54,992 nucleotides of DNA from CAZPKH01 sp964407165 (GTDB taxonomy: Bacteria > Bacteroidota > Bacteroidia > Bacteroidales > Muribaculaceae): positions 1 to 54,992 of the forward strand of contig CAYOUJ010000011.1 in NCBI GenBank assembly GCA_964407165.1. The letters run 5' to 3'. The position numbers were made by a program, and so were the translations under genes. Shown one piece after another: positions 9,017 through 17,607 of this stretch; positions within the stretch are counted from its first letter, which is position 1, and each line of letters begins with the position of its first letter. The notes beneath the pieces were generated by a model. The model saw only the letters and a program-made list of their open reading frames with translations. It was not told the origin of the DNA and ran no database searches.

Positions 9017-9085
9017 GGAAGCCCCCCCCGAGACAACCGCCCCGGCAGCCCCCCCCGACCCCCCCCTAAAGGGGGGGGACACCAA
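9017..9085. repeat. C/G-run palindromic repeats (two copies, CCCCCC...GGGGGG type)
   Basis: Two adjacent elements, the second with CCCCCCTAAAGGGGGGGG followed by ACACCAA. The same subtype is at 10858-10895 and, read as protein, at 12715-12753. They occupy the space directly before the 330-residue membrane protein. Confidence 0.8.
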
Positions 9086-9148
9086 GTTAGAGGGCAGAGC
9101 GAGGGTATATGGGATATAAATTTGGAAATTAAGTGTCATTTTTAGATC

Positions 9149-10624
9149 TTAGGAAGCCCCTCCCCTTGGGGAGGGGTTTGGGGAGGGCCGGCCGGTGACG
9201 TCGCGGCCGATGTCGCGGCGGAGGTAGAGGCCGTCGAAGCTGATGGCGGTGGCGGCGCGGTAACTTTGGGCGAGGGCGTCGGGCAGCGTGTCGCCGTAAG
9301 AGCTGACGGCGAGCACGCGTCCGCCGACGGTGACTATTTCGCCGTCACGCTCGGCAGTGCCGGCGTGGAAAATGATGCTGTCTGCGGGGCGCGAGGGCGC
9401 CGCCCCGCTGCTGTCTGCGGGGCGCGAGGGCGCCGCCCCGCTCCTGTCTGCGGGGCGCGAGGACGCCGCCCCGCTGCTGTCTGCGGGGCGCGAGGGCGCC
9501 GCCCCGCTGCTGTCTGCGGGGCGCGAGGGCGCCGCCCCGCTCCTGTCTGTCGGGGTGTCGAGGCCCTTGATTACCTTGCCCTTGGGGTAGGAGCCGGGGT
9601 AGCCGCCGGAGACGAGCATGACGGTTGCGGCGGCGCGGGGGTCGTGCGTCAAGTGTGAGGTGTCAAGTTTCAGGTTGCCGTCGGCGGCGGCATCGATGGC
9701 GGCGAGGAGGTTGCCGGCGGTGCGGAGCATGACCACCTCGGTCTCCGGGTCGCCCATGCGGACGTTGTACTCGATGACCATGGGGTCGCCGTCGACGTTG
9801 ATGAGTCCGAAGAAGATAAATCCGCGGTAGGTGATGCCTTCGGCTTTTAACCCCTCGACGGTGGGGCGGACGATGCGCTCGTCGACCTTGCGCATCCACT
9901 CCTCCGTGGCGAATGGGACGGGGCTGACGGCGCCCATGCCGCCGGTGTTGAGGCCGGTGTCGCCCTCGCCGATGCGCTTGTAGTCCTTGGCTTCGGGGAG
10001 GGTGATGTAGCACTCGCCGTCGGTGATGACGAAGACGGAGCACTCGATGCCGGAGAGGAACTGCTCGATGACCACCGTTGAAGAGGCCTTGCCGAAGCTG
10101 CCGGCGAGCATGGCGCGGAGCTGCTGCTTGGCCTCGTCGAGGTCGTTGATGATGAGCACGCCTTTGCCGGCGGCGAGTCCGTCGGCCTTGAGTACGTAGG
10201 GGGGCCGGAGGGTCTCGAGGAATGCCTCGCCGTCGGCCAGGGTGTCGGCGGTGAAGCTGCGGTAAGCGGCGGTGGGGATTCCGTGGCGTGCCATGAACTG
10301 CTTGGCGAACTCCTTCGAGCCTTCGAGGCGGGCGCCCTCCTTGGAGGGGCCGAAGACGCGGATGCCAGTGCCGAGGAAGCGGTCGTAGATGCCGGCGACG
10401 AGGGGGTCCTCGTTGCCGACGATGATGAGGTCGACGCTATTTTCACGGGCACAGCGCTCGACGGCGTCGAAGTCTGTCGGCTTGACGTCGGGGATGTTGG
10501 TGCCGTAAGCCTTTGTGCCGGCGTTGCCGGGAGCGATGAACAGGCGGTCGAGCAGGGGTGATTGGCTTATTTTCCAGGCGAGGGCACATTCGCGGCCGCC
10601 GCTGCCGAGGAGCAAAACGTTCAT
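9149..10624 (-). CDS. purD: Phosphoribosylamine-glycine ligase with in-frame repeat insertion
   Basis: 491 residues, against a usual 420-430. It catalyses the second step of purine synthesis, the ATP-dependent joining of glycine to phosphoribosylamine. The N-terminus reads MNVLLLGSGGRECAL, where the family normally has GGREHA, so Cys replaces His. ATP-grasp motifs are present: VLKADGLAAGKGV, NTGGMGAVSPVP, and EYNVRMGDPETE. Between VIKGLD and DSIIFHAGT, which are contiguous in ordinary PurD, there are five exact 11-residue repeats of the SGAAPSRPA type (about residues 359-413). The C-terminus (PSPNPSPRGGAS and the stop) is encoded by another palindromic repeat. The enzyme is essential, so both additions are presumably tolerated. 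No TAnnTTTG box was found upstream of the start. Confidence 0.97.
   Translation of the reverse strand: MNVLLLGSGGRECALAWKISQSPLLDRLFIAPGNAGTKAYGTNIPDVKPTDFDAVERCARENSVDLIIVGNEDPLVAGIYDRFLGTGIRVFGPSKEGARLEGSKEFAKQFMARHGIPTAAYRSFTADTLADGEAFLETLRPPYVLKADGLAAGKGVLIINDLDEAKQQLRAMLAGSFGKASSTVVIEQFLSGIECSVFVITDGECYITLPEAKDYKRIGEGDTGLNTGGMGAVSPVPFATEEWMRKVDERIVRPTVEGLKAEGITYRGFIFFGLINVDGDPMVIEYNVRMGDPETEVVMLRTAGNLLAAIDAAADGNLKLDTSHLTHDPRAAATVMLVSGGYPGSYPKGKVIKGLDTPTDRSGAAPSRPADSSGAAPSRPADSSGAASSRPADRSGAAPSRPADSSGAAPSRPADSIIFHAGTAERDGEIVTVGGRVLAVSSYGDTLPDALAQSYRAATAISFDGLYLRRDIGRDVTGRPSPNPSPRGGAS
9151..9190 (-). repeat. CCCCAAACCCCTCCCC palindromic repeat forming the PurD C-terminus
   Basis: In the direction of purD the element reads CCCCAAACCCCTCCCCAAGG and then GGAGGGGCTTCC. 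The TAA stop of purD follows within it. It is read as PSPNPSPRGGAS. Confidence 0.9.
9386..9550. repeat. In-frame coding palindromic repeat, 5 x 33 bp, in purD
   Basis: Five units start at 9386, 9419, 9452, 9485 and 9518. Each has the core GGGGCGCGAGGGCGCCGCCC and a short GCTGTCTGC-like spacer. One unit carries a G-to-A change (GAGGACG), giving SGAASSRP. The unit length is a multiple of three, so the reading frame is kept. Confidence 0.95.
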
Positions 10625-10790
10625 ATTCAGTGATCAGTGATTAGTTTTGAGTGATTAGTTGTGAGTGATTAGTGGTTAGTTGTGAGTGATTAGTTGTGAG
10701 TGATTAGTGATTAGTTTTTCGTTTAAAGAAGCATTTAGCTAATCACTAATCACTAATCACTAAACACTAATCACTAATCACTTATCACTT
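10625..10790. repeat. GTGATTA heptamer arrays in inverted orientation (hairpin)
   Basis: Degenerate GTGATTA/GTGAGTG units run from 10630 to 10714, and the reverse complement TAATCAC units run from 10739 to 10786. A perfect 16-bp stem pairs 10699-10714 with 10739-10754. The TGA stop of the RNA methyltransferase (10785-10787) is inside the array. The structure may end transcription of that gene. No other feature is seen between the two genes. Confidence 0.85.
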
Positions 10791-12152
10791 TTTTTTGGAC
10801 ATTTTGGAGATGTATTTTTGGCGCTCGCGAGAGGCGAACTCCTCCTTGGAGAGTTTTGCCCCACCCGCTCCCCCCCCAAGGGGTGAGGACACCAACTTTG
10901 AAGCCTCTCCCCTTGGGGAGGGGTTTGGGGTGGGTCGGTTCCGCTTCCCCTTGGGTAGGGGTTTTGGGGGGGCCGACGGGGCTTGCTTTATCGAGCCGCC
11001 GGCGCGGCGGAATGAGCGGTAGTCGCCCTCGAAGATGATATATTCGCGCAGCTCGCACTCGAGGCGGCCGTTCATCAGCGGTATCTTCTCGGAGGGGGCG
11101 AGGCCGATCTTGTGGAACAGCTCGTCGTGGTAGCCGATGATCCAGGCGTGGTAGCCCTTGAAGACGTGCTTGAGCTTCTCGCCGATGAGCGCATAGAGGT
11201 CTTCGATGGCCTCGGGCTTGAGGCGCTCGCCGTAGGGCGGGTTGGTGACGAGGACGCCGTTGCGGGGGGCTTCCGTCCAGTCCTTGAGGTCTTTAAGCTC
11301 GACGCTGACGTATTTGGCGACGCCGGCGCTCTTGATGTTCTGGCGGGCGATGGCCACGGCCTTCGGCAGGCAGTCGGCGCCGACGATGGGCACGCGGACC
11401 TTGCGCTCGGCGCTGTCGTCGTTATAGAGGCGGTCGAAGAGCTCGCGGTCGAAGTCGGGCCAGTTTTCGAAGGCGTAGTGCTGGCGGAAGATGCCGGGCA
11501 TGATGTTTGCGGCGATGAGCGCGGCCTCGATGAGGAATGTGCCGGAGCCGCACATAGGGTCGACGAACGGTTTGTCGCCGCGCCAGCCGCTGCGGAGAAT
11601 GATGCCGGCGGCGAGCACCTCGTTGATGGGGGCGTCGGTCTGGCTGACGCGGTAACCGCGCTTGTGGAGCGACTCGCCGGAGGAGTCGAGGGAGAGTATC
11701 ACGTCGTTGTCGGAGATGTGGAGGTTGAGCACCACGTCGGCGTCTTCGCGGACGCCGGGGCGACGGCCCTTGCCGAAGCGGTCCTGGAAGAAGTCGACGA
11801 TGGCGTCCTTGACGCGGTAGACGGCGTAGCGCGAGTGGGTGAAGTCGTCGGAATAGATGGTGGTGTCGATGCTGAATGTCTTGTCGAGCGACAGGAGCCG
11901 GGTCCAGTCATACTCCTTGACCTTGTCGTAGAGGTCGTCGGGGTCGTATGCGGTGAACTTGTAGAAGGGCTTGAGAATGCGCAGGGCTGTGCGGCAGCAT
12001 AGGTTGGCGCGGTAAAGCATCTCCAGGTCGCCGGTGAAGGAAACCATGCGGTTGCCGGGCTCGACTTCCGAGGCGCCGAGCGTGCGCAGTTCTTCGGCGA
12101 GCACATCCTCCAGGCCTTTGAAGGTTTTGGCCACCATTTCAAATTTTTCCAT
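10785..12152 (-). CDS. RlmL-like THUMP/SAM-dependent 23S rRNA guanine-N2 methyltransferase
   Basis: 455 residues. An N-terminal ferredoxin-like/THUMP region (MEKFEMVAKTFKGLEDVLAEE through about 160) is followed by a Rossmann methyltransferase with SAM motif DPMCGSGTFLIEAAL near 200 and catalytic NPPYGERL near 315. This architecture is that of the RlmL/TrmN6-like family that modifies rRNA guanine. The start at 12152 is chosen over 12242 because AAAGGAG lies just before it and a TAnnTTTG box (12179-12186) lies upstream. The C-terminal tail after about residue 390 is unusual: three palindromic repeats are translated (PPKPLPKG, TPNPSPRGEAS, VSSPLGGGAGG) before a basic end SKMSKKK. The tail is outside the catalytic fold. 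The stop is inside the GTGATTA array. Confidence 0.92.
   Translation of the reverse strand: MEKFEMVAKTFKGLEDVLAEELRTLGASEVEPGNRMVSFTGDLEMLYRANLCCRTALRILKPFYKFTAYDPDDLYDKVKEYDWTRLLSLDKTFSIDTTIYSDDFTHSRYAVYRVKDAIVDFFQDRFGKGRRPGVREDADVVLNLHISDNDVILSLDSSGESLHKRGYRVSQTDAPINEVLAAGIILRSGWRGDKPFVDPMCGSGTFLIEAALIAANIMPGIFRQHYAFENWPDFDRELFDRLYNDDSAERKVRVPIVGADCLPKAVAIARQNIKSAGVAKYVSVELKDLKDWTEAPRNGVLVTNPPYGERLKPEAIEDLYALIGEKLKHVFKGYHAWIIGYHDELFHKIGLAPSEKIPLMNGRLECELREYIIFEGDYRSFRRAGGSIKQAPSAPPKPLPKGKRNRPTPNPSPRGEASKLVSSPLGGGAGGAKLSKEEFASRERQKYISKMSKKK
10858..10976. repeat. Three palindromic repeats translated into the RNA methyltransferase tail
   Basis: One copy of the CCCCCCAAGGGG...ACACC subtype (10858-10895) and two of the CCCCTTGGGGAGGGGTTTGG subtype (about 10899-10935 and 10944-10976) lie inside the coding sequence and are read without stops. 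Confidence 0.85.
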
Positions 12153-12178
12153 ATACTCCTTTAGTGTTTTTAGTGGGG

Positions 12179-12186
12179 CAAAGGTA
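12179..12186 (-). promoter_or_regulatory. -7 promoter box (TACCTTTG) of the RNA methyltransferase gene
   Basis: TACCTTTG on the minus strand, 26 bases before the ATG at 12152, with an AAAGGAG ribosome-binding site in between. It is divergent from the box at 12210-12217. Confidence 0.8.
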
Positions 12187-12209
12187 CGGAAAAATCGTGG
12201 AATTTTGCG

Positions 12210-12217
12210 TAATTTTG
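12210..12217 (+). promoter_or_regulatory. -7 promoter box (TAATTTTG) of the 503-residue membrane protein gene
   Basis: TAATTTTG fits TAnnTTTG and ends nine bases before the ATG at 12227. It decides the start, since the upstream in-frame start at 12164 precedes the promoter. Confidence 0.7.
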
Positions 12218-12226
12218 CCGCGATTA

Positions 12227-13738
12227 ATGGAAAAAGTGCCACACATATATAAGAAATGGCTCCTGTGGGCGTGGATGGCGGCGCTGCTGACGCTGCTGGA
12301 GATGCCGTTCGACACCTTGCACGACGACGACTGGGGGGCGCTGAAATACGGCTACCCTACGGTCACGTCAGAGGCGCCCGACAATGTGCGCCTCGGCGTC
12401 TACGGGTGGCTGACAGGGCTTTACACGCGACACTCGGGGCGGGTGGCGATGCATGTGGCCACCCAGGCTTTCGTGCGCTGTCACGGTTATTTTCTGCTGC
12501 CGCTAACGGTGGCGCTGCTGACCTTGGCGTGCATCGAGCTGATGGCGCGCCTGGCGTTCCGGCGGCCGGCCAACCGGCAGCGGCTGCTGACGATGCTGGC
12601 GTTCCTGGTGATAATGCCGTGGTTCGGGATGAATGGGCGGTGGTTTGGGAGCGTGTCGTTTGCGCTGAACTATTCGCTTGCAGGGGCGCTGAATTTGTGG
12701 GTGCTGTATCGGTTAGCCCCCCCCGGCCCCCCCCTGAAGGGGGGGGTGTCCCTGTGGGTGACAGTCTTGGGGGCGCTGGTAGCGGGGAGCCTGCACGAGG
12801 GGTTTGCCGTGGCCTTCGGCGCGGGGCTGCTGTACCTGCTGTGGAAGCGCCCCGATAGACGTTACCTATGGCTTGTGACGGTGGCATACCTTGTCGGAGC
12901 GGTTCTGGTGTGCCTCAGCCCGGCCAACTTCGCGCGGGTGCAGACGCGCTTGGGCCTCTACGAGCGGCTTCAGAACCTTTACTCCATCGCCCCGGCGCTA
13001 ACCATAACGCTCATTATGCTAATAATATGCCTCTGGTGGCGCAAACGCAACGGAGGGGTTGGTGTCTTTTTTATAATTTTATTTTTTAATTTTTTATTTT
13101 GTGCCTTGGTCGTCACTTTCGAGCGCGAGGCTTACCCGCTGATACCGATGGCGTTGATGCTCGTAATCATCGCTGCGCGGGCGGTCGGGCGGTTTGCCCT
13201 GAGCATGCGAGTGACGTGCGGGCTTATAGCGGGTGTTACGGCTATGGTGCTGATGCTGTGGAGCCAGGGTATGCGGCACCGGCGCGCGTATGAGGCGCAG
13301 GTTGCAGAATACTTGGAAACAGGGGTGGTCAAGGTGCCTGCCGATGTTGACGGCAACAGCGGCTGGGGTCCGTTCCGGCTCGACCCGACCGACTCGCGGC
13401 TGCTGCCGCGCAAAGAGCCGGCCAATCTCAACGACTACTTCTTCGACGGTGCGCTGCCTCTTCGCTACTTGCCTGAATATGAAGGTGTCATAAAGGTGGA
13501 GAATGTGCCCGTGGACGTCGAGGTGGAGGCTTACGCCACCGACTATGTGCCCACTCGGCTGTTCCCCAGGCTGCTGTACGCGCTGCGCGGCCACTGCGGC
13601 GAGCCGGCGTCGCTGGTGACGGGCCGCGACGGCGAGACGGTATATGTATATACTCGCGACGACCTGACACCCCGCACCATCATCGTGAAAGCGGGCTCCC
13701 GAAATGTCGAAATTTCAGGATTTCGGGATTTCGAGTAG
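12227..13738 (+). CDS. Polytopic membrane protein, DUF6056-like
   Basis: 503 residues starting MEKVPHIYKKWLLW. About ten hydrophobic segments fill residues 10-360. An early loop carries HDDDWGALKYGYP and a second loop carries GRVAMH. A third carries SLHEGF, a His-Glu pair typical of the DUF6056 family of Bacteroidota multi-pass proteins, which resemble GT-C glycosyltransferases. The last 140 residues are soluble, presumably periplasmic. The family assignment is from pattern memory and the catalytic role is unproven. Residues of one loop (about 163-175, APPGPPLKGGVSL) are encoded by an inserted palindromic repeat. The start follows from the promoter at 12210-12217. Confidence 0.8.
   Translation: MEKVPHIYKKWLLWAWMAALLTLLEMPFDTLHDDDWGALKYGYPTVTSEAPDNVRLGVYGWLTGLYTRHSGRVAMHVATQAFVRCHGYFLLPLTVALLTLACIELMARLAFRRPANRQRLLTMLAFLVIMPWFGMNGRWFGSVSFALNYSLAGALNLWVLYRLAPPGPPLKGGVSLWVTVLGALVAGSLHEGFAVAFGAGLLYLLWKRPDRRYLWLVTVAYLVGAVLVCLSPANFARVQTRLGLYERLQNLYSIAPALTITLIMLIICLWWRKRNGGVGVFFIILFFNFLFCALVVTFEREAYPLIPMALMLVIIAARAVGRFALSMRVTCGLIAGVTAMVLMLWSQGMRHRRAYEAQVAEYLETGVVKVPADVDGNSGWGPFRLDPTDSRLLPRKEPANLNDYFFDGALPLRYLPEYEGVIKVENVPVDVEVEAYATDYVPTRLFPRLLYALRGHCGEPASLVTGRDGETVYVYTRDDLTPRTIIVKAGSRNVEISGFRDFE
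12715..12753. repeat. C/G-run palindromic repeat inside a membrane-protein loop
   Basis: The block AGCCCCCCCCGG, then CCCCCCCTGAAGGGGGGGG and TGTCC is read in frame as APPGPPLKGGVS between two hydrophobic segments. It is the CCCCCC...GGGGGG subtype also found at 9017-9085. Confidence 0.85.
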
Positions 13739-13768
13739 CCGATAGTTGCGAGTTTCGGGGAATTTGCG

Positions 13769-13776
13769 TACTTTTG
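13769..13776 (+). promoter_or_regulatory. -7 promoter box (TACTTTTG) of the metallo-hydrolase gene
   Basis: TACTTTTG ends nine bases before an ATG at 13786, matching the consensus TAnnTTTG. An in-frame start at 13774 lies within the box and is rejected. Confidence 0.75.
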
Positions 13777-13785
13777 CACATTCAA

Positions 13786-14574
13786 ATGCACAGCCTGACC
13801 ACACCCATGAAGCTCACCTTCCTTGGCACCGGCACCTCCACGGGCGTCCCGCAGATAGGATGCCATTGCGAGACATGCACCTCCACCGACCCGCGCGACA
13901 ATAGGTTGCGGTGCTCGGTAGTGGTAGAGACGCCGAAAGCCAACTTGCTGATAGACTGCGGCCCCGACTTCCGCGCACAGATATTCAAGATGGGGGCGCC
14001 GGCTCTCGACGCCCTGCTCATCACCCACAGTCACTACGACCACGTGGGGGGTGTCGACGACCTGCGCCCGTACTGCTATTCGCTCAACGGGTTTCCCGTC
14101 TACTGCCGGCACGACGTGGCCGACGACCTGCACACGCGCGTGCCGTACTGCTTCACAGACAACCCGTATCCGGGTGTGCCGTCGTTCAAGATGCACGAGA
14201 TAGACCCGCAGCGCCCCTTCGAGGTCAACGGCCAGGAAATCATCCCGCTACCGGTGCTGCACCTGCGTCTGCCCATCCTCGGCTACCGCATCGGCAACTT
14301 GGCGTACATCACTGACTGCAAGCTGATGCCGGAGTCGACAGTGAAGCTTATCCGCGGCGTCGACACGCTGGTAATCAACGCGCTGCGCATACGCGAGCAT
14401 CCGTCGCACATGAACCTCGAGCAGGCCCTTGCGGCTATCCGCCGCATCGCCCCGGGCCGCGCCTATCTCACGCATCTGAGCCACGACATGGGCCTTCACG
14501 CCAAGGTCGACCCGACACTGCCGGATGGGGTGCACCTGGCCTACGACGGACTGGAGTTAGTGATAAGTGATTAG
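13786..14574 (+). CDS. PhnP-like MBL-fold metallo-hydrolase
   Basis: 262 residues. The metal-binding signature THSHYDH (H81, H83, D85, H86) and later SHDMG define the metallo-beta-lactamase fold. A cysteine cluster near the N-terminus (C26, C28, C31 in GCHCETC) is typical of the PhnP-type cyclic phosphodiesterases, in which it binds an extra zinc. Whether it acts on cyclic phosphoribose or another cyclic phosphate cannot be told; no phosphonate genes are nearby. The start could be 13786 or the ATG at 13807 (MKLTFLGTGTSTG), where the conserved fold begins. The last residues LVISD and the TAG stop are encoded by a GTGATTA-type array that continues to about 14606. Confidence 0.92.
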   Translation: MHSLTTPMKLTFLGTGTSTGVPQIGCHCETCTSTDPRDNRLRCSVVVETPKANLLIDCGPDFRAQIFKMGAPALDALLITHSHYDHVGGVDDLRPYCYSLNGFPVYCRHDVADDLHTRVPYCFTDNPYPGVPSFKMHEIDPQRPFEVNGQEIIPLPVLHLRLPILGYRIGNLAYITDCKLMPESTVKLIRGVDTLVINALRIREHPSHMNLEQALAAIRRIAPGRAYLTHLSHDMGLHAKVDPTLPDGVHLAYDGLELVISD

Positions 14575-14606
14575 TGAAGAGTGATTAGTGATTAGTTGTA
14601 AGTTAT
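14555..14606 (+). repeat. GTGATTA heptamer array at the metallo-hydrolase stop
   Basis: Repeated TTAGTGA/TAAGTGA units run across the gene end and supply its stop codon. The same family forms the hairpin at 10625-10790. Confidence 0.75.
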
Positions 14607-14629
14607 TAGCTGATTTAAATACTAAACCC

Positions 14630-17542
14630 GTGATTAAAACCATCTTTACCACCATTCTTGCCGCAGTGGCCGTTACGGCCTCGGCAGAGCTGAAGGCACC
14701 CTACACCGTCAACTTCGACGTGGCCACGCAGCCCGCGGAGGTGTATGCCATAGTCGACGCCAATGGCGACGGCGACACATGGCAGTTTTCCGAAACCGGC
14801 ACGTATTATTACAACAAGGGCAAGCGCAACGCCAACGACTATATTGTGCTGCAGCCCACCGTCTTCGAGGCGGGAAAGATTTACGACTTCACCCTGGAGA
14901 TGGAGGCGCAGCGCAACCGCGCCATGACCGCCTTCAAACTCTCCACGGCCCCCGACGCCACCTCCCTGGCCTCGGCAACGGTGGTCATAGCCACCACGGC
15001 CTACAAGAACACCACCTGCACCATGAAGGGACAGTTTATCCCCGAAGAGACAGTAACGCTCTATCCGGCAGTGTATTGCTGTACTGACGAGGATGAGGCC
15101 GACTACACCATCATCCACTCGCTGAGCGTGTCGGCGCCCGTCAGCGGCGTGGCACCGGCGGCTGTCAAGAGTTTCACGGTGACGCCCGACGTCGGCGGCG
15201 CCCTGACGGCCGCGCTGAGCATCGTGCCGTCGGTGGTGGACATGGAGGGCAATGCCCTCGAGGAGGCCACCACGCTGACCGTCACCCGCGACAGCGTGGA
15301 GATAGCACGGCTGACGGCGCAGCCGGGTGACACGCTGGTGACTTTCACCGACACCGCCGCCACCTACGGCGCGTGCGTCTATGAGGTGACGCCTTCCAAC
15401 AGCAACGGCGACGGCCTTAAAACCGCCGTTACCGCTTTCGTGGGCCTGACAACCCCGACAGCGCCGACGGGCGTGACCGCCTCGCGCGGCGCCAAGGACG
15501 GCAGCGTGAAGGTGTCGTGGGAGCCTGTGACCAAGGATATTTACGGCAAGAATCTTACTGCCGTCACCTATAATATTGACGGCATGGCTCTTAACGGCGC
15601 TTGGCAGGCTCTGACTACCGGCGTGACGGATGCCGAGGCCGACCTGCAGGTCAACGAGGACTCCACCAACCAGCTGTTCGCCCGCTTCCGTGTCTATGCC
15701 GTAAACACATACGGCACTTCCGAGGTATCGAAAGGCACCGAGTTCGTCCCCGCCGGCCGGCCGTTAGACCTGGACTTCCGCGAGTCGTTCACCTCCGGCA
15801 AGTACGACTATACTTGGGCCTCGGGCAAGACCGAGGACAGCGAGGACTCTGAGTTTGTCACCGCGGTTGACGGCCGCATGGCCGGCATCAACGCCATCGA
15901 CGATGACGGCGGCTACCTCTTCTTCACGGGCAAGGTACGTCAGGACTGCCTGTGGCTGTCGTCGCAGAAGGTCAATATCCCCGCGTCGGCCACCGACCCG
16001 GTTGTGAGCCTGTATTATACCAACACGGGCACGAGCAATATCAACGACATCCGCGTGCTTGCCAACGACGGCAGCGGGTGGGCCGAGGTCGGCAAGCTCA
16101 ACGCCGGCGAGGTTGACAGCCTCTGCTGGCGCCGCGCCACGCTGCCGCTGACCGGCTGCGCGGGCAAGGTAGTGGAGGTGCGCCTCCAGATAACCTATCT
16201 CGGGGGCAACCGCATGGCCTTTGACCAGATAAAGATCTATGACCGCAAGGCCAACGACATCAACGAGGTGCGTCTGACGACCCCGCGCATGATAGAGGCC
16301 GGCGGCGTGGGCACGTTCACCGTCGACTATGCCAACAACGGCCTCAACGCCGCCAAGGGATACACCGTCGACCTCTATTGCAACGACGAGCAGGTGGCCT
16401 CTGTGGATGGCCCCGACGTAGAGGCTGAGGGATTTGCCTCCGTTACCCTCACCCATGGCCTGACACCGGTGGACGACGCCGAGATGTATTATTACGCCGT
16501 GGTCAACTGGACGGCCGACAACTGCCCCGACAACAACTACTCGGCCACCGACTCGGTGGTGGTGCGACACTATGACTACCTGCGCGTGGCCGACCTTAGC
16601 GGTGAGCGCACGGGCGGCGTCGACGTGCTGACGTGGAGCGCTCCCGACCTGACAGCCGTCAGCGGCATGCCCACCGTCGACTCCTTTGAGTATTACGACC
16701 CGTGGCTGCTGCAGTTCGGCGACTGGACAACGGTCGATGCCGACGGCTACACCGTTGGCGACCTGAATCTCTACGACACCCCCTGCATCACCTTCGGCGT
16801 GACCAAGCTTGCGTGGTACACCTTCGACTCGCGGCTGATGGGCCTGCGCGCCAACGAGGCGGCCACGGGGCGCCAGTGCATAAGCACCATGTACAACTAC
16901 TCGGAGTACGGCAACACGGGGGCCAACGACGACTGGGCCATCTCGCCGCGTCTGAGCGGCAACGCGCAGACCGTCAGCTTCAAGGCCCGCAGCTACACTA
17001 ACGTGTACGGACTGGAAACGTTCAACGTGCTCTACTCGACCACGGGCACCGCCGTCAGCGACTTCAAGACGTTAGCCACAAAGATACAGCCGCCGGTGAC
17101 GTGGACAGAATACAGCTACGAACTGCCGCAGGGCACACGCCACTTTGCCGTGCAGTGCGTGAGCAACGACTGCTTCATGCTGCTGCTCGACGACGTGTCG
17201 ATGGAACTGGAGGCACCCGAACTGGTCGTCAAGGGATACAATGTATACTGCAACGGGCGCAAGCTCAACGATGCGCTCCTGGATACTCCCGGATACCGCA
17301 ACGTCGGCGTGGGCGATGACGACGAGATGGAGTATGTGGTTACCGTGGTCTACGACAAGGGTGAGAGCGACGCGTCTAACGCCGTGACCATCCGCACCGT
17401 GGGCATCGAGAACGTGGCCGTGGAGGGCGCCGCCGAGCCGGTAGAGTATTACAACCTGCAGGGCGTGCGCGTGGAGCATCCCGTCAGCGGCAATATCTAC
17501 ATACGCCGCCAGGGACGCACAGCTGTGAAGATACGCTACTAA
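14630..17542 (+). CDS. Secreted multidomain protein with Fn3-like and choice-of-anchor J-like domains
   Basis: 970 residues. The GTG at 14630 gives a good signal peptide (VIKTIFTTILAAVAVTASA, cut before ELKAP), so it is preferred to a GTG at 14588 lying in the repeat array. A fibronectin type III-like segment (about 270-380, APTGVTASRGAKDGSVKVSW) is followed by a beta-sandwich. A CARDB-like segment then appears (about 550-640, YANNGLNAAKGYTVDLYCN), and then a choice-of-anchor J/cleaved-adhesin-like domain (DDWAISPRLSGNAQTVSFKA, ending LLLDDVSME). The last 30 residues (YYNLQGVRV, then GNIYIRRQGRTAVKIRY) are the C-terminal tail common on Bacteroidales secreted proteins, thought to be a sorting signal. 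The protein is probably cell-surface; its ligand is unknown. Confidence 0.88.
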   Translation: MIKTIFTTILAAVAVTASAELKAPYTVNFDVATQPAEVYAIVDANGDGDTWQFSETGTYYYNKGKRNANDYIVLQPTVFEAGKIYDFTLEMEAQRNRAMTAFKLSTAPDATSLASATVVIATTAYKNTTCTMKGQFIPEETVTLYPAVYCCTDEDEADYTIIHSLSVSAPVSGVAPAAVKSFTVTPDVGGALTAALSIVPSVVDMEGNALEEATTLTVTRDSVEIARLTAQPGDTLVTFTDTAATYGACVYEVTPSNSNGDGLKTAVTAFVGLTTPTAPTGVTASRGAKDGSVKVSWEPVTKDIYGKNLTAVTYNIDGMALNGAWQALTTGVTDAEADLQVNEDSTNQLFARFRVYAVNTYGTSEVSKGTEFVPAGRPLDLDFRESFTSGKYDYTWASGKTEDSEDSEFVTAVDGRMAGINAIDDDGGYLFFTGKVRQDCLWLSSQKVNIPASATDPVVSLYYTNTGTSNINDIRVLANDGSGWAEVGKLNAGEVDSLCWRRATLPLTGCAGKVVEVRLQITYLGGNRMAFDQIKIYDRKANDINEVRLTTPRMIEAGGVGTFTVDYANNGLNAAKGYTVDLYCNDEQVASVDGPDVEAEGFASVTLTHGLTPVDDAEMYYYAVVNWTADNCPDNNYSATDSVVVRHYDYLRVADLSGERTGGVDVLTWSAPDLTAVSGMPTVDSFEYYDPWLLQFGDWTTVDADGYTVGDLNLYDTPCITFGVTKLAWYTFDSRLMGLRANEAATGRQCISTMYNYSEYGNTGANDDWAISPRLSGNAQTVSFKARSYTNVYGLETFNVLYSTTGTAVSDFKTLATKIQPPVTWTEYSYELPQGTRHFAVQCVSNDCFMLLLDDVSMELEAPELVVKGYNVYCNGRKLNDALLDTPGYRNVGVGDDDEMEYVVTVVYDKGESDASNAVTIRTVGIENVAVEGAAEPVEYYNLQGVRVEHPVSGNIYIRRQGRTAVKIRY

Positions 17543-17566
17543 ATCGGTTACCGATTTGATTTTTAA
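17541..17566 (+). terminator. Candidate terminator after the secreted protein gene
   Basis: AAATCGG-TTA-CCGATTT (17541-17557) is a 7-bp stem overlapping the stop codon and followed by GATTTTTAATC. Repeated AATCGGGT-like octamers follow to about 17590. Confidence 0.5.
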
Positions 17567-17607
17567 TCGGATAATCGGGTAATCGGGTAAAGATAAAAAC
17601 AGATCAG

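Noticed and set aside
9386..9550. Tandem repeats resembling a CRISPR array
   Set aside because: There are no unique spacers, the repeats are contiguous and coding, and there are no cas genes.
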